From: Cocos nucifera
Lineage: Eukaryota > Streptophyta > Magnoliopsida > Arecales > Arecaceae
DNA: 64,000 nucleotides
Assembly: GCA_006176705.1 (NCBI GenBank)
Contig: QRFJ01006430.1
Span: 1 to 64,000 of the forward strand
Reading direction: 5' to 3'
Shown here: piece after piece, positions 10,812-22,769 of the stretch
How the letters are laid out: each line of letters starts with the position of its first letter
Numbering within the stretch: the stretch's first letter is position 1
The notes under the pieces: model-generated
Seen by the model: the letters and a program-made list of their open reading frames with translations, nothing else
Databases searched by the model: none
What the model was told of the DNA's origin: nothing
Made by a program: the position numbers and the translations under genes

Positions 10812-12137
10812 TGTTAGATATATGTGCCCTAGAAGCAAGAATTGGCTGACACTTGTAATACACTTTTAGGGGCAAAATTATAATTTTAACTAATATCAAT
10901 AAAATGGATTATTTTCTATCACATATGTGTATTTAGTGTCTGTGATACATCCTTTGAGTTAATGGTAATGATAATTCATATTTTCAAGAGTTGAAAATTT
11001 AAGACATGAATAATCATTATTAACTCATAAAATGCTCCCGACCATAGGATCATCATGAGGATGGTGATTGATCCGAAAGGTTGGTGTACAATCGCTTCTC
11101 TTTAGTAGATGAGTCTTGAGTCTACGGTGTGGAGACACCAGAGCGAGAGTACAGATACTCGTTAGAGAATGAGGGCACTGAGCGTGACCACCTCGAGTAG
11201 TCATTAGGGAGTCTACCTTCTCGTCAATGACTGACTCGATGCTGCAGTAGTGTGTCTGGTTCTTTGACCTGAGGTGCATCGGCAGTTCACCTTGAGGGTG
11301 TTATAGTTTGACTACACCATTACTCGATCTCCTAGCCATATGGAACCCTGAGGTGTATGTTGGCTATGACATGTTCATTGTAGGAACTGGATTGCATCAA
11401 GATGGAATCTATCTACCTCGGTGGTAGAGGAGCAGCCCTATGATAATCATGAGAATCAAGTCCAGAAGTCCATGGCCATGGTAGAGTGAAATAATAGAAA
11501 GAGTTTCTATTTAGATTTTCACATCGGACTCGAATCGAATGATTACATCATATGATAGAAACTAGGGTTTGACGAGTTCACCTTAACCCTAATCTGATCG
11601 GGGCTCAAGATAGAAGAACTTAATCACACAGGTAGCTGCACCAAGAGGTTCGCATTCAGCTCTGATGGGTTGCCACCATATACTGCTAGGTGTCACTGGT
11701 GGATTTTGGGAGCAATTAGAATGATTTAGATGATCGATCATTCTAGCTGTTCGAATCAGAAGAGTTCTGATCCATCGAAAGGAGTTTCGATGATGTGTCG
11801 ATGATAGAGATCATGACATATCCCATTACCATACAGAACTGAACCTAACTGGGTCACACAAACAAGGGTTTGAATCTGGTGATCATCAATTGAACTGATC
11901 CAGTTCAATTGATCTGAATGAGATTCAATTAGGTTCAAGAAAATCGTGCTAGCACTCGATTGAACCTAACGTTCTTCTTTTGCTATCATAAATAAGTTGT
12001 CCTGACTGAGCCAAAGGAGTTTGTGCTCAATCAGAGGCCTTCATATGGTCTGACTGGAGGTTGTCCAAGTTAGAAAAGGTTGTCTTATTTTATAAGACAT
12101 TACCTGCCATTTTTGGTCACCTGCCATTTCTTGTTCT

Positions 12138-12204
12138 TTGACTTTGGTCAAAAGTCTACCTTTGACTGGTCAAATGTTGACCATTGACACTTTGACTTTT
12201 GACC
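12138..12204 (+). promoter_or_regulatory. W-box cluster in the B2 5' LTR
   Basis: Eight TTGAC cores on both strands occur within 67 bases, at 12138, 12146 (reverse), 12162, 12168 (reverse), 12177, 12184, 12192 and 12199. Seven are full TTGAC(C/T) sites. Two form the palindrome TTGACTGGTCAA (12162-12173). The cluster lies about 307 bases upstream of the TATA box. TTGAC(C/T) is the binding site of plant WRKY factors, so this looks like an upstream enhancer; that function is inferred. Confidence 0.7.
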
Positions 12205-12510
12205 ACATGTCATGCACCTATTGGAGAGCTGGTGGGGGCCTGTCCCCCTGCCAGAACCTGGCAAGGAAGAGGGCGCACGCCACCCTTGGCGTGTGCCCAA
12301 GTTGGAGGCGCCTAGGAGTCCCTGTTGGACAGGGACTCCATCTCCTTTTTGGATTCCAATTAGAGTTCTCCTAAGAACCAACTTTGACTGGTCTTAGGCA
12401 CCCTCTAAGGAGGAATCCAGGGGACTCTATTCCCACCAATCAGATTTAGATCTGATTTCATAAAGAGTTGTGATTGGTTGGGAAGAAGAGAAGTTGGATC
12501 ACAGACAGTC

Positions 12511-12518
12511 TATAAATA
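12511..12518 (+). promoter_or_regulatory. TATA box of the B2 5' LTR
   Basis: TATAAATA is followed by AGACCCTGCGCCC. The same motif is kept at 20644-20651 in the 3' LTR and, reversed, at 31676-31683 and 39788-39795 in B3. This conservation and its placement support it as the core promoter, with transcription expected to start about 30 bases downstream. Confidence 0.75.
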
Positions 12519-13106
12519 AGACCCTGCGCCCAACCCAGATTATGATTGGAAGTGATTGAAAGGAATCATAATTTTCCATGCCCAAGGCTGCCTCTCCCCT
12601 CTTCCTCCATGCCAAACCACCTTCTCCCCTTCCTCTCCACATCCAAAAGGAGTTTTGGACTTTTGGTTGGTGCGATTCAGATCAAAGAAAGGCGACTGAA
12701 AGCTAGAAGGCTGCACTGCTGCAAAGGACGACTGCTGATCTTCAAAAGGAGTTTTGAAGATCCTCCAGATCAGATCCAGATCTGATTTTTAGAGACGTGA
12801 TAGAGAAGAAGAGGATCTCCAGATCCAGCCCAAGTGGATACCGGTAGAGGCCAGGCACTTGCATGGCTAGATCCAGAACCTTCCGCTGCATACAGGATCA
12901 TCAACGGGTAATAGGATTACCCATATCAAGGTAAATTAAATTTGATTTAATTTATCTAATTTTATTTTATTTTTAAAATAATAATAATTAGATCTAAAAT
13001 ATCTTAGATCTAATTTAGATCAAAGAGAAAAAATTTTTGAAATATATCTCTTGATCTGATCAGATCTGAACGAACCTGGTCCGAGAAATCAGGATTTTCC
13101 TTCAAC

Positions 13107-13119
13107 TGGTATCAGAGCC
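13107..13119 (+). other. Primer-binding site of B2, initiator tRNA-Met type
   Basis: TGGTATCAGAGCC matches the standard copia primer site exactly and starts two bases after the LTR end. Confidence 0.95.
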
Positions 13120-14973
13120 AAGGTTCTAAAAGTATTTAGATCTAATTTTAAATTTATTTTAATTAGAAAATAAATGATTTTAGATGTCACATGAGATGTG
13201 ATCAGATCTAAAATCAGAAAAAATTAAAATTAAATGATTTGGATCTAAGATTAGAAATATGCATGACTAGTTCTAAAATAGAATAGTTCTATAGAATAGT
13301 CTTGCATATTTTTGATTTAATCTGATTAAATCATATTTTAGATCTATTTATTTACTATTTTTTGATATTATAATGGTTATAATAACATCTAAAAAATAGT
13401 AAATAAAATTATTTAATTTTAAATATCATATGAGATATGATTGATGCATGTCTAGACTAGTTGTAGAATAGTTCTACATAATTATCTAGATTAGAATTTA
13501 TTTTGATTAGATCAATTTAAATCTAATTTTTTAGATTATTATGAGATAATTTAGATCTGAAAAATATGCATGATTCGATACATGAGATGTATGCAAAATA
13601 TGCCATGATTAGATCTAATTTGTATATGAGATATATGATATAGATCTAAAACTGTTTTGTAGTATTGCATGTTCCTGATTAAGGCGTTCCTCTTGGCCGT
13701 CCGATCATAAGAACGAAGAAGGGTTTAAAGGCCCTCTCTTCCCATTCGATGGGGTGTTCTTATGATGTGTAGGGGTGCTGCGTGTTCGTCCTTAATCAGA
13801 AATCCAAAACTTACTTTCTGCAAAATCCCTAGATCCTGAAACCCTAGGATTTATTGTGCATATTTTGTTTATGAACCCTACTTAATTAAAAATTAAGATT
13901 ATGGAATATCAATTAGGTCTAAAATTGAGAATTTTAGATCTAAGACATATTCATAATACTGGGTTCGGGCTTGGGTAGCTCAATTAGGTCTAAGCGGTTG
14001 ATCAAACCGAATCAAGAGTTGGTTAGATGGGATCAACAATGCTTAAATTGACCAGCCTAATAGGATTAAGTCTGGGTCAAGATCGAGTCACGATCAAGCA
14101 AGACCTAATTAGGCTCAGAGGTTAGAGTCTGGATTGTAGGCTAACCCAATTGGTTCTGGCTCAACAATTTGGTGTCTAAGGTAAGTTTGGCACATACGAC
14201 CGACTGGTTTTTAATTGGAAGCTACTCGACCTGAATGCGTTCTTGTACGAGTTAATGGCATATTCCTTCCACCGGTCTCACTTACCTGGCCATATCTGTT
14301 GACACAGTTCTGATCTGAGGTGGTCAATAATCCGAGCTAACCCATGCCACTAGGTTAGTCATAATTGTTATGACTATGACAAGTCTAGTTTAATGAGACC
14401 TGAATCAATTCTTCCTAAGAAAAGATTAAGTCTGAGGTCTTCCACCATTGTAGATGTGCGGGCCCTTCCCGGGGTTGATTGTTCTCGACTGGATACAGTG
14501 GCTCAGTTGCACCGAAAGATGCAACCATGTCTATTAGGCATTGGATGCTATGGGCTGGAGGATGAGTTGGGCTCAATATTCTGGATACGGTGAGAGACTC
14601 AATTAGGAACCCAGTCTATGCAAATGGTGGGTCTGACTTAACTAAGGAGTGGATCAATATTCTGGATACGGTGAGATTCATGAATTAGAGACCAAGTTTG
14701 GGTGCACCATGATTAGAGAATCATTGAACAAGAGTTGTTCACTCATTGGCTAACCCATCACCAATAACTGTTAGGTGAGGTGATGAGTCAGTTGGTGAGA
14801 CCGCACCACCCACTAGAAATCATTAATCGTGGAGATTTTTGCATCTCTACAGAGGGAGTGTAGGGATCCAAGAAAATAGTGGGAGCTAATTTATTTAAAA
14901 ATAAAATTTTTAAATAAATTGGTCAAGTCAAAATTACAGTATCTAACTAGAATCTTTGACTCTCTACAGGAAA
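13120..14973 (+). other. Long untranslated leader of B2
   Basis: About 1.85 kb lies between the primer site and the gag ATG. It holds a strong hairpin at 13704-13766 and a 23-base direct repeat (14573-14595 and 14654-14676, beginning TCAATATTCTGGATACGG). The same features are found in B3. No sustained coding frame is present. It probably contains packaging or translation signals; this is inferred from conservation and position. Confidence 0.75.
13704..13766 (+). other. Predicted leader hairpin of B2
   Basis: The 11-base arms ATCATAAGAAC (13704-13714) and GTTCTTATGAT (13756-13766) pair perfectly around a 41-base loop. The loop itself contains AGGG and CCCT arms. B3 keeps the structure near 38545-38610, with slightly changed arms. 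It may be an RNA packaging or dimerisation signal, by analogy only. Confidence 0.55.
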
Positions 14974-15790
14974 ATGTCTGCGTCCAACCCATTGGCACTA
15001 TCCTGGACACACATAGACTGACTGGACCCAATTATAAAGATTGGCTCAGGAACTATAAAATTATTTTGGGTTCCGAGAAGTTAACCCATGTACTTGGACC
15101 AGGACCCTCCCACCTTACCAGCCCGTCCATCTATTGAACAGAGAGCGTCTCTGAAAAAATGGATTGACGAAGATAATAAGGCCAGATATTACATGTTGGG
15201 CTCGATGTCTGATGAGCTCCAGCGCCAACATGAGGATATCGGGACTGCTCGCCAAATGTTGGCTCACCTGCAGGAGATGTTTGGTGAACAGAGTCGCGCA
15301 GCCAAATATCAAGTCACGAAATGACTTTTTAAGGCTAAGATGCATGTGATGGGCAGTCAGTCCAAGATCACTGTCTGACAATGATCAAGGACATGGAAGA
15401 GCTTGAGAAGCTCGGTGTGAAGTTAGACTTGGATCCTGCAGAATGATATTATTCTGCAATCCTTGACTGATGCATATGGGCAATTCATCATGAATTACCA
15501 CATGCATAAACTTCAAAATTCCTTGGCCGAATTAATGAATATGCTGGTTACCGCTGAGCTTTCTATGAAAGGTTCTAAAGGCTCAGTTCTTGCTATGGAA
15601 TGGACTTCTTCCAAAAGAAAGTCTTATGGAAAGAAAAAGAAGTCTGTGAAAAAGCAGAAAGGTGGAAGGATCAAAGAAGAAGAAGGCAGAGCCAAAGAAA
15701 AAGGCCGATGTCAAAGGAAAGTGTTTCCATTGCAACAGCGACGGCCATTGGAAGCGGAACTGCCCTACTTACCTGGCCACCCTGAAGAAC
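14974..15790 (+). pseudogene. B2 gag with zinc knuckle
   Basis: The start is ATG at 14974 (MSASNP), aligned with the same position in B3. The gag core has the UBN2-type pattern, with DWLRNYK, RYYMLGSMSDEL and AHLQEMFGE. Small indels shift the frame near 15000, 15094, 15345, 15432 and 15660, and a CGA-to-TGA stop occurs near 15322. The nucleocapsid knuckle CFHCNSDGHWKRNC (about 15720-15762) keeps all CCHC ligands after a Lys-rich linker. Gag would package element RNA. The defects are few enough that decay is recent. Confidence 0.88.
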
Positions 15791-17124
15791 AAGAAGGAAG
15801 GTCCTTCTGGAGGTATGCTCGTTATTGAGTCTAACCTTACGATTTCTTCTGCATCCAGTTGGGTGCTTGACTCTGGTTCTAGTGCTCATCTGTGCACTTC
15901 CATGCAGGGTCTTGAGGATAGCAGGAGGCTGAGGGATGGAGACATGATCCTACGCATCGGTAATGGAGCAAGAGTTGCTGCAGTAGCCGTGGAAACATAC
16001 CCTCTTCGATTACCATCTGGTTTAGACTTAGTTTTGAAAGACTGTTATTATGTGCCTGCAGCTAGCAGGAATTTGATTTCTGTTTCATGCTTAGCACAAG
16101 AAGGCTATGTGATTACCTTCTTTAAGGACCATTGTAACATTCTTTATGAAAGAAATAAAATTGCAAATGGTTTCCTTATTAATGGTCTTTATCAGCTACA
16201 TATTGATGTACCTATTCTAACTATCGAGCAAAACATGAATGCCAAACGACCTAGGGATAGTCCAAACGATAGATATCTATGGCACCTGAAGATTAGGTCA
16301 TATAGCAGAAGATAGGATCAACAAATTGGAGAAAAATGGGCTATTGAGTCCATTGACTTTCGAGTCATATCCAACTTGTGAATCTTGTCTTCAAGGCAAA
16401 ATGACTAAACTCCCTTTTGTTGGACATGGGGAGAGGGCCACAGATCTCCTTGCCCTAGTACATACTGATGTGTGCGGCCCATTTGATGTGCCGGCTAGAG
16501 GCAATTTTGTCTACTTCATTATCCTTTACCGATGATCTGTCTAGGTATGGGTATGTGTATCTTATGAGACACAAGTCTGAAGCTTTTGAAAAGTTCAAAG
16601 AATTCAGACATGAAGTAGAAAAATAAACTGGAAAACCCATTAAGGTTCTTCGATCAGATCGAGGAGGTGAATACCTTAGCCGAGAATTTCTAGACTATCT
16701 AAAGAAAAATGGCATAGTCTCTCAATGGACTCCACCAGGAACACCTCAACTCAACGGGTTTCAGAATGGAGAAATCGGACTCTATTGGATATGGTTCGAT
16801 CCATGATGAGCTTCACAGACCTTCCCTGATTTTCTTTGGGGACACTCATTGTTAACTTCAATTTATCTACTGAATAGGGTTCCCTCTAAAACCGTTCCTA
16901 CCACACCGTATGAGATATGGCACGGTAAGAAACCAAGTCTGAGTCATCTCAGAATTTGGGGTTGTCCGGCTCATGTCAAAAGACAACAAGCGGACAAGTT
17001 AGAGTTTAGGTCCTTCAGAGCTCGATTCATAGGATATCCTAAAGAGTCATTAGGATACTATTTCTACATTCCAGAAGACCACAATGTGATTGTGAGTCGA
17101 CATGCCATCTTTCTTGAAAAATAG
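15791..17124 (+). pseudogene. B2 protease and integrase
   Basis: The protease keeps its WVLDSGSSAHLC motif at about 15855-15895, with an intact D-S-G. The pre-integrase zinc region has YLWHLK and CESC, with a deletion near 16290 that shifts the frame. The integrase core has HTDVCG (about 16460) and SDRGGEY (about 16657). The last catalytic Glu lies in a SEWRNR motif near 16765 but is put out of frame by a one-base loss. Other defects are an insertion near 16512 and TAA at 16624-16626, the codon that is also a stop in A1 and B3. The integrase C-terminal part runs to a stop after 17124. Confidence 0.9.
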
Positions 17125-17224
17125 TTTATTCAAGATAGCGGCATTGGAAACAGATCAAGCTTGATGAGAAAGTCTCACAAGTACAACGAGCTAAGGACCA
17201 ATTGGAACCAAATCAGGTTGAGCC

Positions 17225-18928
17225 AATAAGAACACTACCTCCTCCACCTCGTAGATCGAAAAGAGTTTTCCATCCCCCTGAGAAGATACTTAGGTATTAT
17301 TTCAGAGGAAGTAGAGAAAATATTTCCTCGTAGGTAATGGTGCTCATGGTGATGATCCCAAAACCTACAACGAGGCGATATCAGATATCGACTCCGAGAA
17401 ATGGCTAGAGGCAATGCAGTCAGAAATTGACTCGATGCACTCAAACCAAGTCTGGACCTTGGTAGATCCACCAGAAGGTATAGTACCTATTGGGTGTAAA
17501 TGGATCTTCAAGAGAAAGATTGGTGCAGATGGGAATGTGGAGACATTCAAGGCTAGACTAGTGGCAAAAGGTTATAGTCAATGCGAAGGCATTGACTATC
17601 AGGATACCTTTTTTCCCAGTGGCTATGCTAAAATCCATCCGCACATTGCTTGCCGTTGCAGCCTATTTCGATTATGAAATATGGCAAATGGACGTGAAAA
17701 ATGGCATTCTTAAATGGATATCTTGAGGAAGATATCTATATGGAACAGCCGCTAGGTTTCACATCCAGTGATACTGATCACAAGGTTTGCAAGCTGCAAA
17801 GGTCCATATATGGACTTAAGCAAGCATCTCGGAGCTGGAACACTCATTTCAATGATGTGATCAAAATATTTTGGTTTCATCAAAAATGAAGAGGAACCAT
17901 GTGTTTTCAAAAAGGTCAGTGGGAGCGCTGTTGTCTTCCTCGTATTGTACGTGGATGACATCCTCCTTATTGGGAATGATATTCCCATGATGACAACAGT
18001 CAAATTATGGTTGTCCAAGGAATTCTCCATGAAAGACCTAGGTGAAGCATCCTTTATTCTAGGAATTAAGGTCTATAGGGATAGACCGAATAGGATGCTA
18101 GGACTTTCACAGAAGATGTACATAGAGAAAGTACTAAAGAGGTTTAGTATGGAAAACTCTAAGAGGGGATTAATACCCTTCAGACATGGTATTCATCTTT
18201 CCAAGAAGATGTGCCCCAGCACACCTGAGGAAATAGAATGCATGAGCAAGATCCCTTATGCTTCTGCAATAGGGAGCCTCATGTATGCCATGCTATGTAC
18301 ACGACCTGATATAGCCCATGCTGTGAGTGTCACAAGCAGATATCAGTCAAATCCAGGTGAAGAACACTGGACTTCTGTGAAATGTATCCTTAAGTACTTG
18401 AGAAGAACTAAGGATATGATGTTGGTCTTTGGTAATGGAGAACTCCAAGTCCAGGGATACACAGACTCGGATTTCATGTCCGATATAGATGATCGAAAGT
18501 CGACATCTGGGAGTCTGTTTGTGTGCAATGGTGGTGCTGTCAGCTGGAAGAGTTCCAAGCAAACGGTGATAGCAGATTCCACCATGGAAGCAGAATATAT
18601 CGCTGCATCAGAGGCTGCGAAGGAAGCATTCTGGTACAAGAAGTTTGCTGCAGAAATTGGAGTAATGCCATCAGATGCCATTCCTCTATACTGCGACAAC
18701 AATGGCGCCATAGCCCTTGCTAAGGAGCCGAGGTCTCACCAGAAATCCAAGCATATTGAGCGGCGATACCACCTCATCCGCGATTACCTCGAGAAGGGTT
18801 ATGTCGAGGTCAAGAGAGTCAACTCCGCAGATAATGTGGCAGACCCACTTACAAAGCCGTTGGGCCAGCAGAAGATCGAAGCCCACCTTGAGAAGATGGG
18901 ACTTAGACTTGTAGCCAATTGGCTTTAG
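17225..18928 (+). pseudogene. B2 reverse transcriptase and RNase H
   Basis: The reverse transcriptase begins with the conserved EAMQSEIDSMHSNQVWTLV (near 17410) and carries CKWIFKRK and KARLVAKGYSQ. There are frame shifts near 17620, 17700 and 17870. From 17945 to 18928 the frame is open for 327 codons, with LYVDDILLIG (YVDD active site), RPDIAHAVSV and then RNase H with YTDSDF, MEAEYIAASE and YCDNNGAIAL, all catalytic acids present. It ends VANWL and TAG at 18926-18928, 14 bases before the 3' LTR. The most intact coding block in the window. Confidence 0.93.
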
Positions 18929-18942
18929 GATAAGTGGAAGAT

Positions 18943-21238
18943 TGTTAGATATATGTGCCCTAGAAGCCAGAATTGGCTGACACTTGTAATACACTTCTAG
19001 GGGCAAAATTATAATTTTGACTAATATCAATAAAATGGGTTATTTTCTATCACATATGTGTATTTAGTGTCTGTGATACATCCTTTGAGTTAATGGTAAT
19101 GATAATTCATATTTTCAAGAGTTGAAAATTTAAGACATGAATAATCATTATTAACTCATAAAATGCTCCCGACCATAGGATCATCACGAGGATGGTGATT
19201 GATCCGGAAGGTTGGTGTACAATCGCTTCTCTTTAGTAGATGAGTCTTGAGTCTACGGTGTGGAGACACCGGAGCGAGAGTACAGGTACTCGTTAGAGAA
19301 CGAGGGCACTGAGCGTGACCACCTCGAGTAGTCATTAGGGAGTCTACCTTCTCGTCAATGACTGACTCGATGCTGCAGTAGTGTGTGTCTGGTTCTTTGA
19401 CCTGAGGTGCATCGGCAGTTCACCTTGAGGGTGTTATAGTTTGACTACACCATTACTCGATCTCCTAGCCATATGGAACCCTGAGGTGTATGTTGGCTAT
19501 AGCATGTTCATTGTAGGAACTGGATTGCATCAAGATGGAATCTATCTACCTCGGTGGTAGAGGAGCAGCCCTATGATGATCATGAGAATCAAGTCCAGAA
19601 GTTCATGGCCATGGCAGAGTGAAATAATAGAAAGAGTTTCTATTTAGATTTTCACATCGGACTCGAATCGAATGATTACATCATATGACAGAAACTAGGG
19701 TTTGACGAGTTCACCTTAACCCTAATCTGATCGGGGCTCAAGATAGAAGAACTTAATCACACAGGTAGCTGCACCAAGAGGTTCGCATTCAGCTCTGATG
19801 GGTTGCCACCATATACTGCTAGGTGTCACTGGTGGATTTTGGGAGCAATTAGAATGATTTAGATGATCGATCATTCTAGCTGTTCGAATCAGAAGAGTTC
19901 TGATCCATCGAAAGGAGTTTCGATGATGTCGATGATAGAGATCATGACATATCCCATTACCATACAGAACTGAACCTAACTGGGTCACACAAACAAGGGT
20001 TTGAATCTGGTGATCATCAATTGAACTGATCCAGTTCAATTGATCTGAATGAGATTCAATTAGGTTCAAGAAAATCGTGCTAGCACTCGATTGAACCTAA
20101 CGTTCTTCTTTTGCTATCATAAATAAGTTGTCCTGACTGAGCCAAAGGAGTTTGTGCTCAATCAGAGGCCTTCATATGGTCTGACTGGAGGTTGTCCAAG
20201 TCAGAAAAGGTTGTCTTATTTTGTAAGACATTACCTGCCATTTTTGGTCACCTGCCATTTCTTGTTCTTTGACTTTGGTCAAAAGTCTACCTTTGACTGG
20301 TCAAATGTTGACCATTGATACTTTGACTTTTGACCACATGTCATGCACCTATTGGAGAGCTGGTGGGGGCCTGTCCCCCTGCCAGAACCTGGCAAGGAAG
20401 AGGGCGCACGCCACCCTTGGCGTGTGCCCAAGTTGGAGGCGCCTAGGAGTCCCTGTTGGATAGGGACTCCATCTCCTTTTTGGATTCCAATTAGAGTTCT
20501 CCTAAGAACCAACTTTGACTGGTCTTAGGCATGCCCTCTAAGGAGGAATCCAGGGGACTCTATTTCCACCAATCAGATTTAGATCTGATTTCACAAAGAG
20601 TTGTGATTGGTTGGGAAGAAGAGAAGTTGGATCACAGACAGTCTATAAATAAGACCCTGCGCCCAACCCAGATTATGATTGGAAGTGATTGAAAGGAATC
20701 ACAATTCCCCATGCCCAAGGCTGCCTCTCCCCTCTTCCTCCATGCCAAACCACCTTCTCCCCTTCCTCTCCATGTCCAAAAGGAGTTTTGGACTTTTGGT
20801 TGGTGCGATTCAGATCAAAGAAAGGCGACTGAAAGCTAGAAGGCTGCACTGCTGCAAAGGACGACTGCTGATCTTCAAAAGGAGTTTTGAAGATCCTCCA
20901 GATCAGATCCAGATCTGATTTTTGGAGATGTGATAGAGAAGAAGAGGATCTCTAGATCCAGTCCTGAGTGGATACCGGTAGAGGCCAGGCACTTGCATGG
21001 CTAGATCCAGAACCTTCCGCTGCATACAGGATCATCAACGGGTAATAGGATTACCCATGTCAAGGTAAATTAAATTTGATTTAATTTATCTAGATTTTAT
21101 TTTATTTCTAAAATAATAATAATTAGATCTAAAACATCTTAGATCTGATCTAGATCAAAGAAAAAAAATTTTGAAATATATCTCTTGATCTGATCAGATC
21201 TGAACAAATCTAGTCCAGGAAATCAGGATTTTCCTTCA
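18943..21238 (+). repeat. 3' LTR of B2
   Basis: The LTR is 2296 bases with TG and CA ends, nearly identical to 10812-13104. Differences include a two-base deletion near 19926 and scattered transitions. It carries the same W-box cluster (20269-20335) and TATA box (20644-20651). Confidence 0.95.
20269..20335 (+). promoter_or_regulatory. W-box cluster in the B2 3' LTR
   Basis: This is the same arrangement as at 12138-12204, but the sixth core is changed from TTGACA to TTGATA, leaving seven TTGAC cores. From a 3' LTR the promoter would read outwards into G1 sequence. Confidence 0.65.
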
Positions 21239-21830
21239 AAATGATCTGAAGAGATCATTAATAAAATCTTTTCCTCAAGATTATGCTGGTATACTAGAGT
21301 GAGCAAGAAAGTTTACCAATATCAAAGAAGCCTTTGCTGAGGACACCCCTACCAGTGCAACCTTTGTAGGGTCAAATGAGGAGCGCCACCTGTCGAAGAA
21401 GGAGGCCTATCGATAGCGCTCCCGCTCTCTGCCTAGGAAGTAGAAGGGTGAAGGTTCTTTTCAGAACCACCAATCTCCAAGCCCCCAAAGGAGAGATCGA
21501 CAATGGTCTCCACTAAGGCATTTCCATAATTATATGCCTCTGAATACTACCCAGAGAGAAGTCTTAATGTAGATCTATGATCAGCTCCCCCAACCTTCGA
21601 AGATGAGGACAAATCCAGAGCATCGTGATCCGATGAGGTTCTATTTCTATCATCGTGACCACGATCATGATATGAAAAACTACTGCCTCCTCTGTGATGC
21701 CATCGAGAAGGTCATTCAGGAGGAAAGATCGAAATGCTTTGTCCGAGGAAGAACTCCACGATGACCTCCACCAAGAGCTCGACCACCACTTCATCAGCCT
21801 CAGCATCCAATGTCGATGCCTATGCAGGAA
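21239..21830 (+). pseudogene. G1 gag, second part
   Basis: After B2 the G1 frame resumes with NDLKRSLIKSF, the continuation of TFIGRL at 10804. It goes on through FTNIKEAF (about 21315) and an Arg/Pro/Ser-rich stretch to FYFYHRDHDHDMKNYC (about 21640-21690). That last motif corresponds to the His/Cys region of gypsy gag, with the first Cys replaced. Stops occur near 21296, 21416 and 21570. The clean join supports the nested-insertion reading. Confidence 0.8.
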
Positions 21831-22320
21831 GCAAGAGAACCAGCAGTAGTAGAAGTACAACCTCTCCATGGCGAGATCCAGATGATCGCTAGGAGGTCAT
21901 CCAAGGTGGTGGCGGCAAAAAGGCCAAGATGTGAGGATAGGCTCAGAGGAGCAATAACTTTCACTAAGCAGGATGTAGAGGGTGTACAGCAACCACATAA
22001 TGATGCAGTAGTTGTCTCTTTGAATGTTTCTGATTATAATGTACACCATGTACTTATTGATAATAGAAGCTTAGTTGATGTTTTGTACTTTTCTGCTTTT
22101 TTTCTTATGAAATTCTCTCATGATCAATTAAGTAGATCTAATACGCCGATCCAAGGATTCTCCAAAAGTTCCATAATTTTGGAAGGAATGATCAAGCTGT
22201 CTATCATAGTGGGCACTCCGCCTCAGCAAATAACAATACTAGTGGATTTTCTTGTTGTAAAGCTTCCTTCAACTTATAATGCCATCCTCAGAAGACCTAG
22301 TCTATGAAATCTTGGAGCTA
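21831..22320 (+). pseudogene. G1 protease region
   Basis: A retropepsin-like frame is open from about 21810 to 22307. It has AITFTKQDVEGV and then HVLIDNRSLVDVLY (about 22045-22090), where the usual active site is D-x-G-S; here Gly is Arg, so it is probably inactive. The sequence TPIQGF and the end NAILRRPSL match the usual flap and end of plant gypsy proteases. The linker 22308-22760 toward reverse transcriptase has several stops. Confidence 0.8.
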
Positions 22321-22769
22321 TTGTGTCCAGCTGCCACCTCACGATCAAGTTTTCAACAATCCATAGAGTGGAAAAAATCCAAGACAACCAGACTATGGCA
22401 AGATAGTGTTTCACCACCAAGCTTCAAATAGAAGACTAAGTGAAACTCCAGCCTGAATCCCTAATAGGGCTAGATGCTCGAGATGATCTGGTGGAAAATT
22501 GAGCCTAACCATCCGACGAGCTTCAGAAGATCTTGCTAAGGAATGAGAACCCCAATCAAACTATGAAGTTCGGTTCCTGCCTTGATTAGGTAACAAAAAG
22601 CTAGTTGATTACTCTTTTGCAGGCAAATGCAAACATTTTTGCCTAGTCAACCACTAACATGCTTGGAATTGATCCAAAGGTGATGGCCCACCATCTGAGG
22701 GTGGATCCTACTTGCTGTCCAATTAAGCAAAAGAAATGAAGCTTTACCCCAGAGCGCTAGAATGCCATT

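Larger units (their letters stand above)
10812..13104 (+). repeat. 5' LTR of B2
   Basis: The LTR is 2293 bases, from TGTTAGATAT to TTCCTTCA. It contains a W-box cluster at 12138-12204 and a TATA box at 12511, so U3 covers roughly the first 1.7 kb. The segment 12211-12400 is GC-richer than the rest. Apparent short reading frames inside it recur as LTR sequence in all four B-family LTRs and are not genes. Confidence 0.95.
10812..21238 (+). mobile_element. Ty1/copia retrotransposon B2, inserted in G1 gag
   Basis: This is a complete structural copy: LTRs at 10812-13104 and 18943-21238, a perfect tRNA-Met primer site, long leader, gag-pol in copia order and a polypurine tract (18933-18942, AGTGGAAGAT). 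Target flanks are gaatg (10807-10811) and aaatg (21239-21243), one change apart. Removing the element and one flank copy rejoins the G1 gag frame. The LTRs show about 6 differences in the first 260 bases, so it is the youngest insertion here. Gag-pol has several one-base frameshifts and a few stops. B3 is the same family in the opposite orientation. Confidence 0.95.

Noticed and set aside
12138..12397. Overlapping frames in the B2 LTR on both strands, and their copies at 20269, 31815 and 39926
   Set aside because: They recur because the LTR recurs. The stretch lies upstream of the TATA box and differs between copies in a non-coding way.
13107..13119. Possible tRNA gene fragment at the tRNA-Met-like tracts
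   Set aside because: The match is only the 13-base primer site next to the LTR, with no cloverleaf around it. The same is true at 506, 39193 and 60051.
18686..19030. 114-codon minus-strand frame over the B2 RNase H end, also seen on plus at 33294-33638
   Set aside because: It is the complementary strand of the RNase H coding region, which is strongly supported in the other direction.
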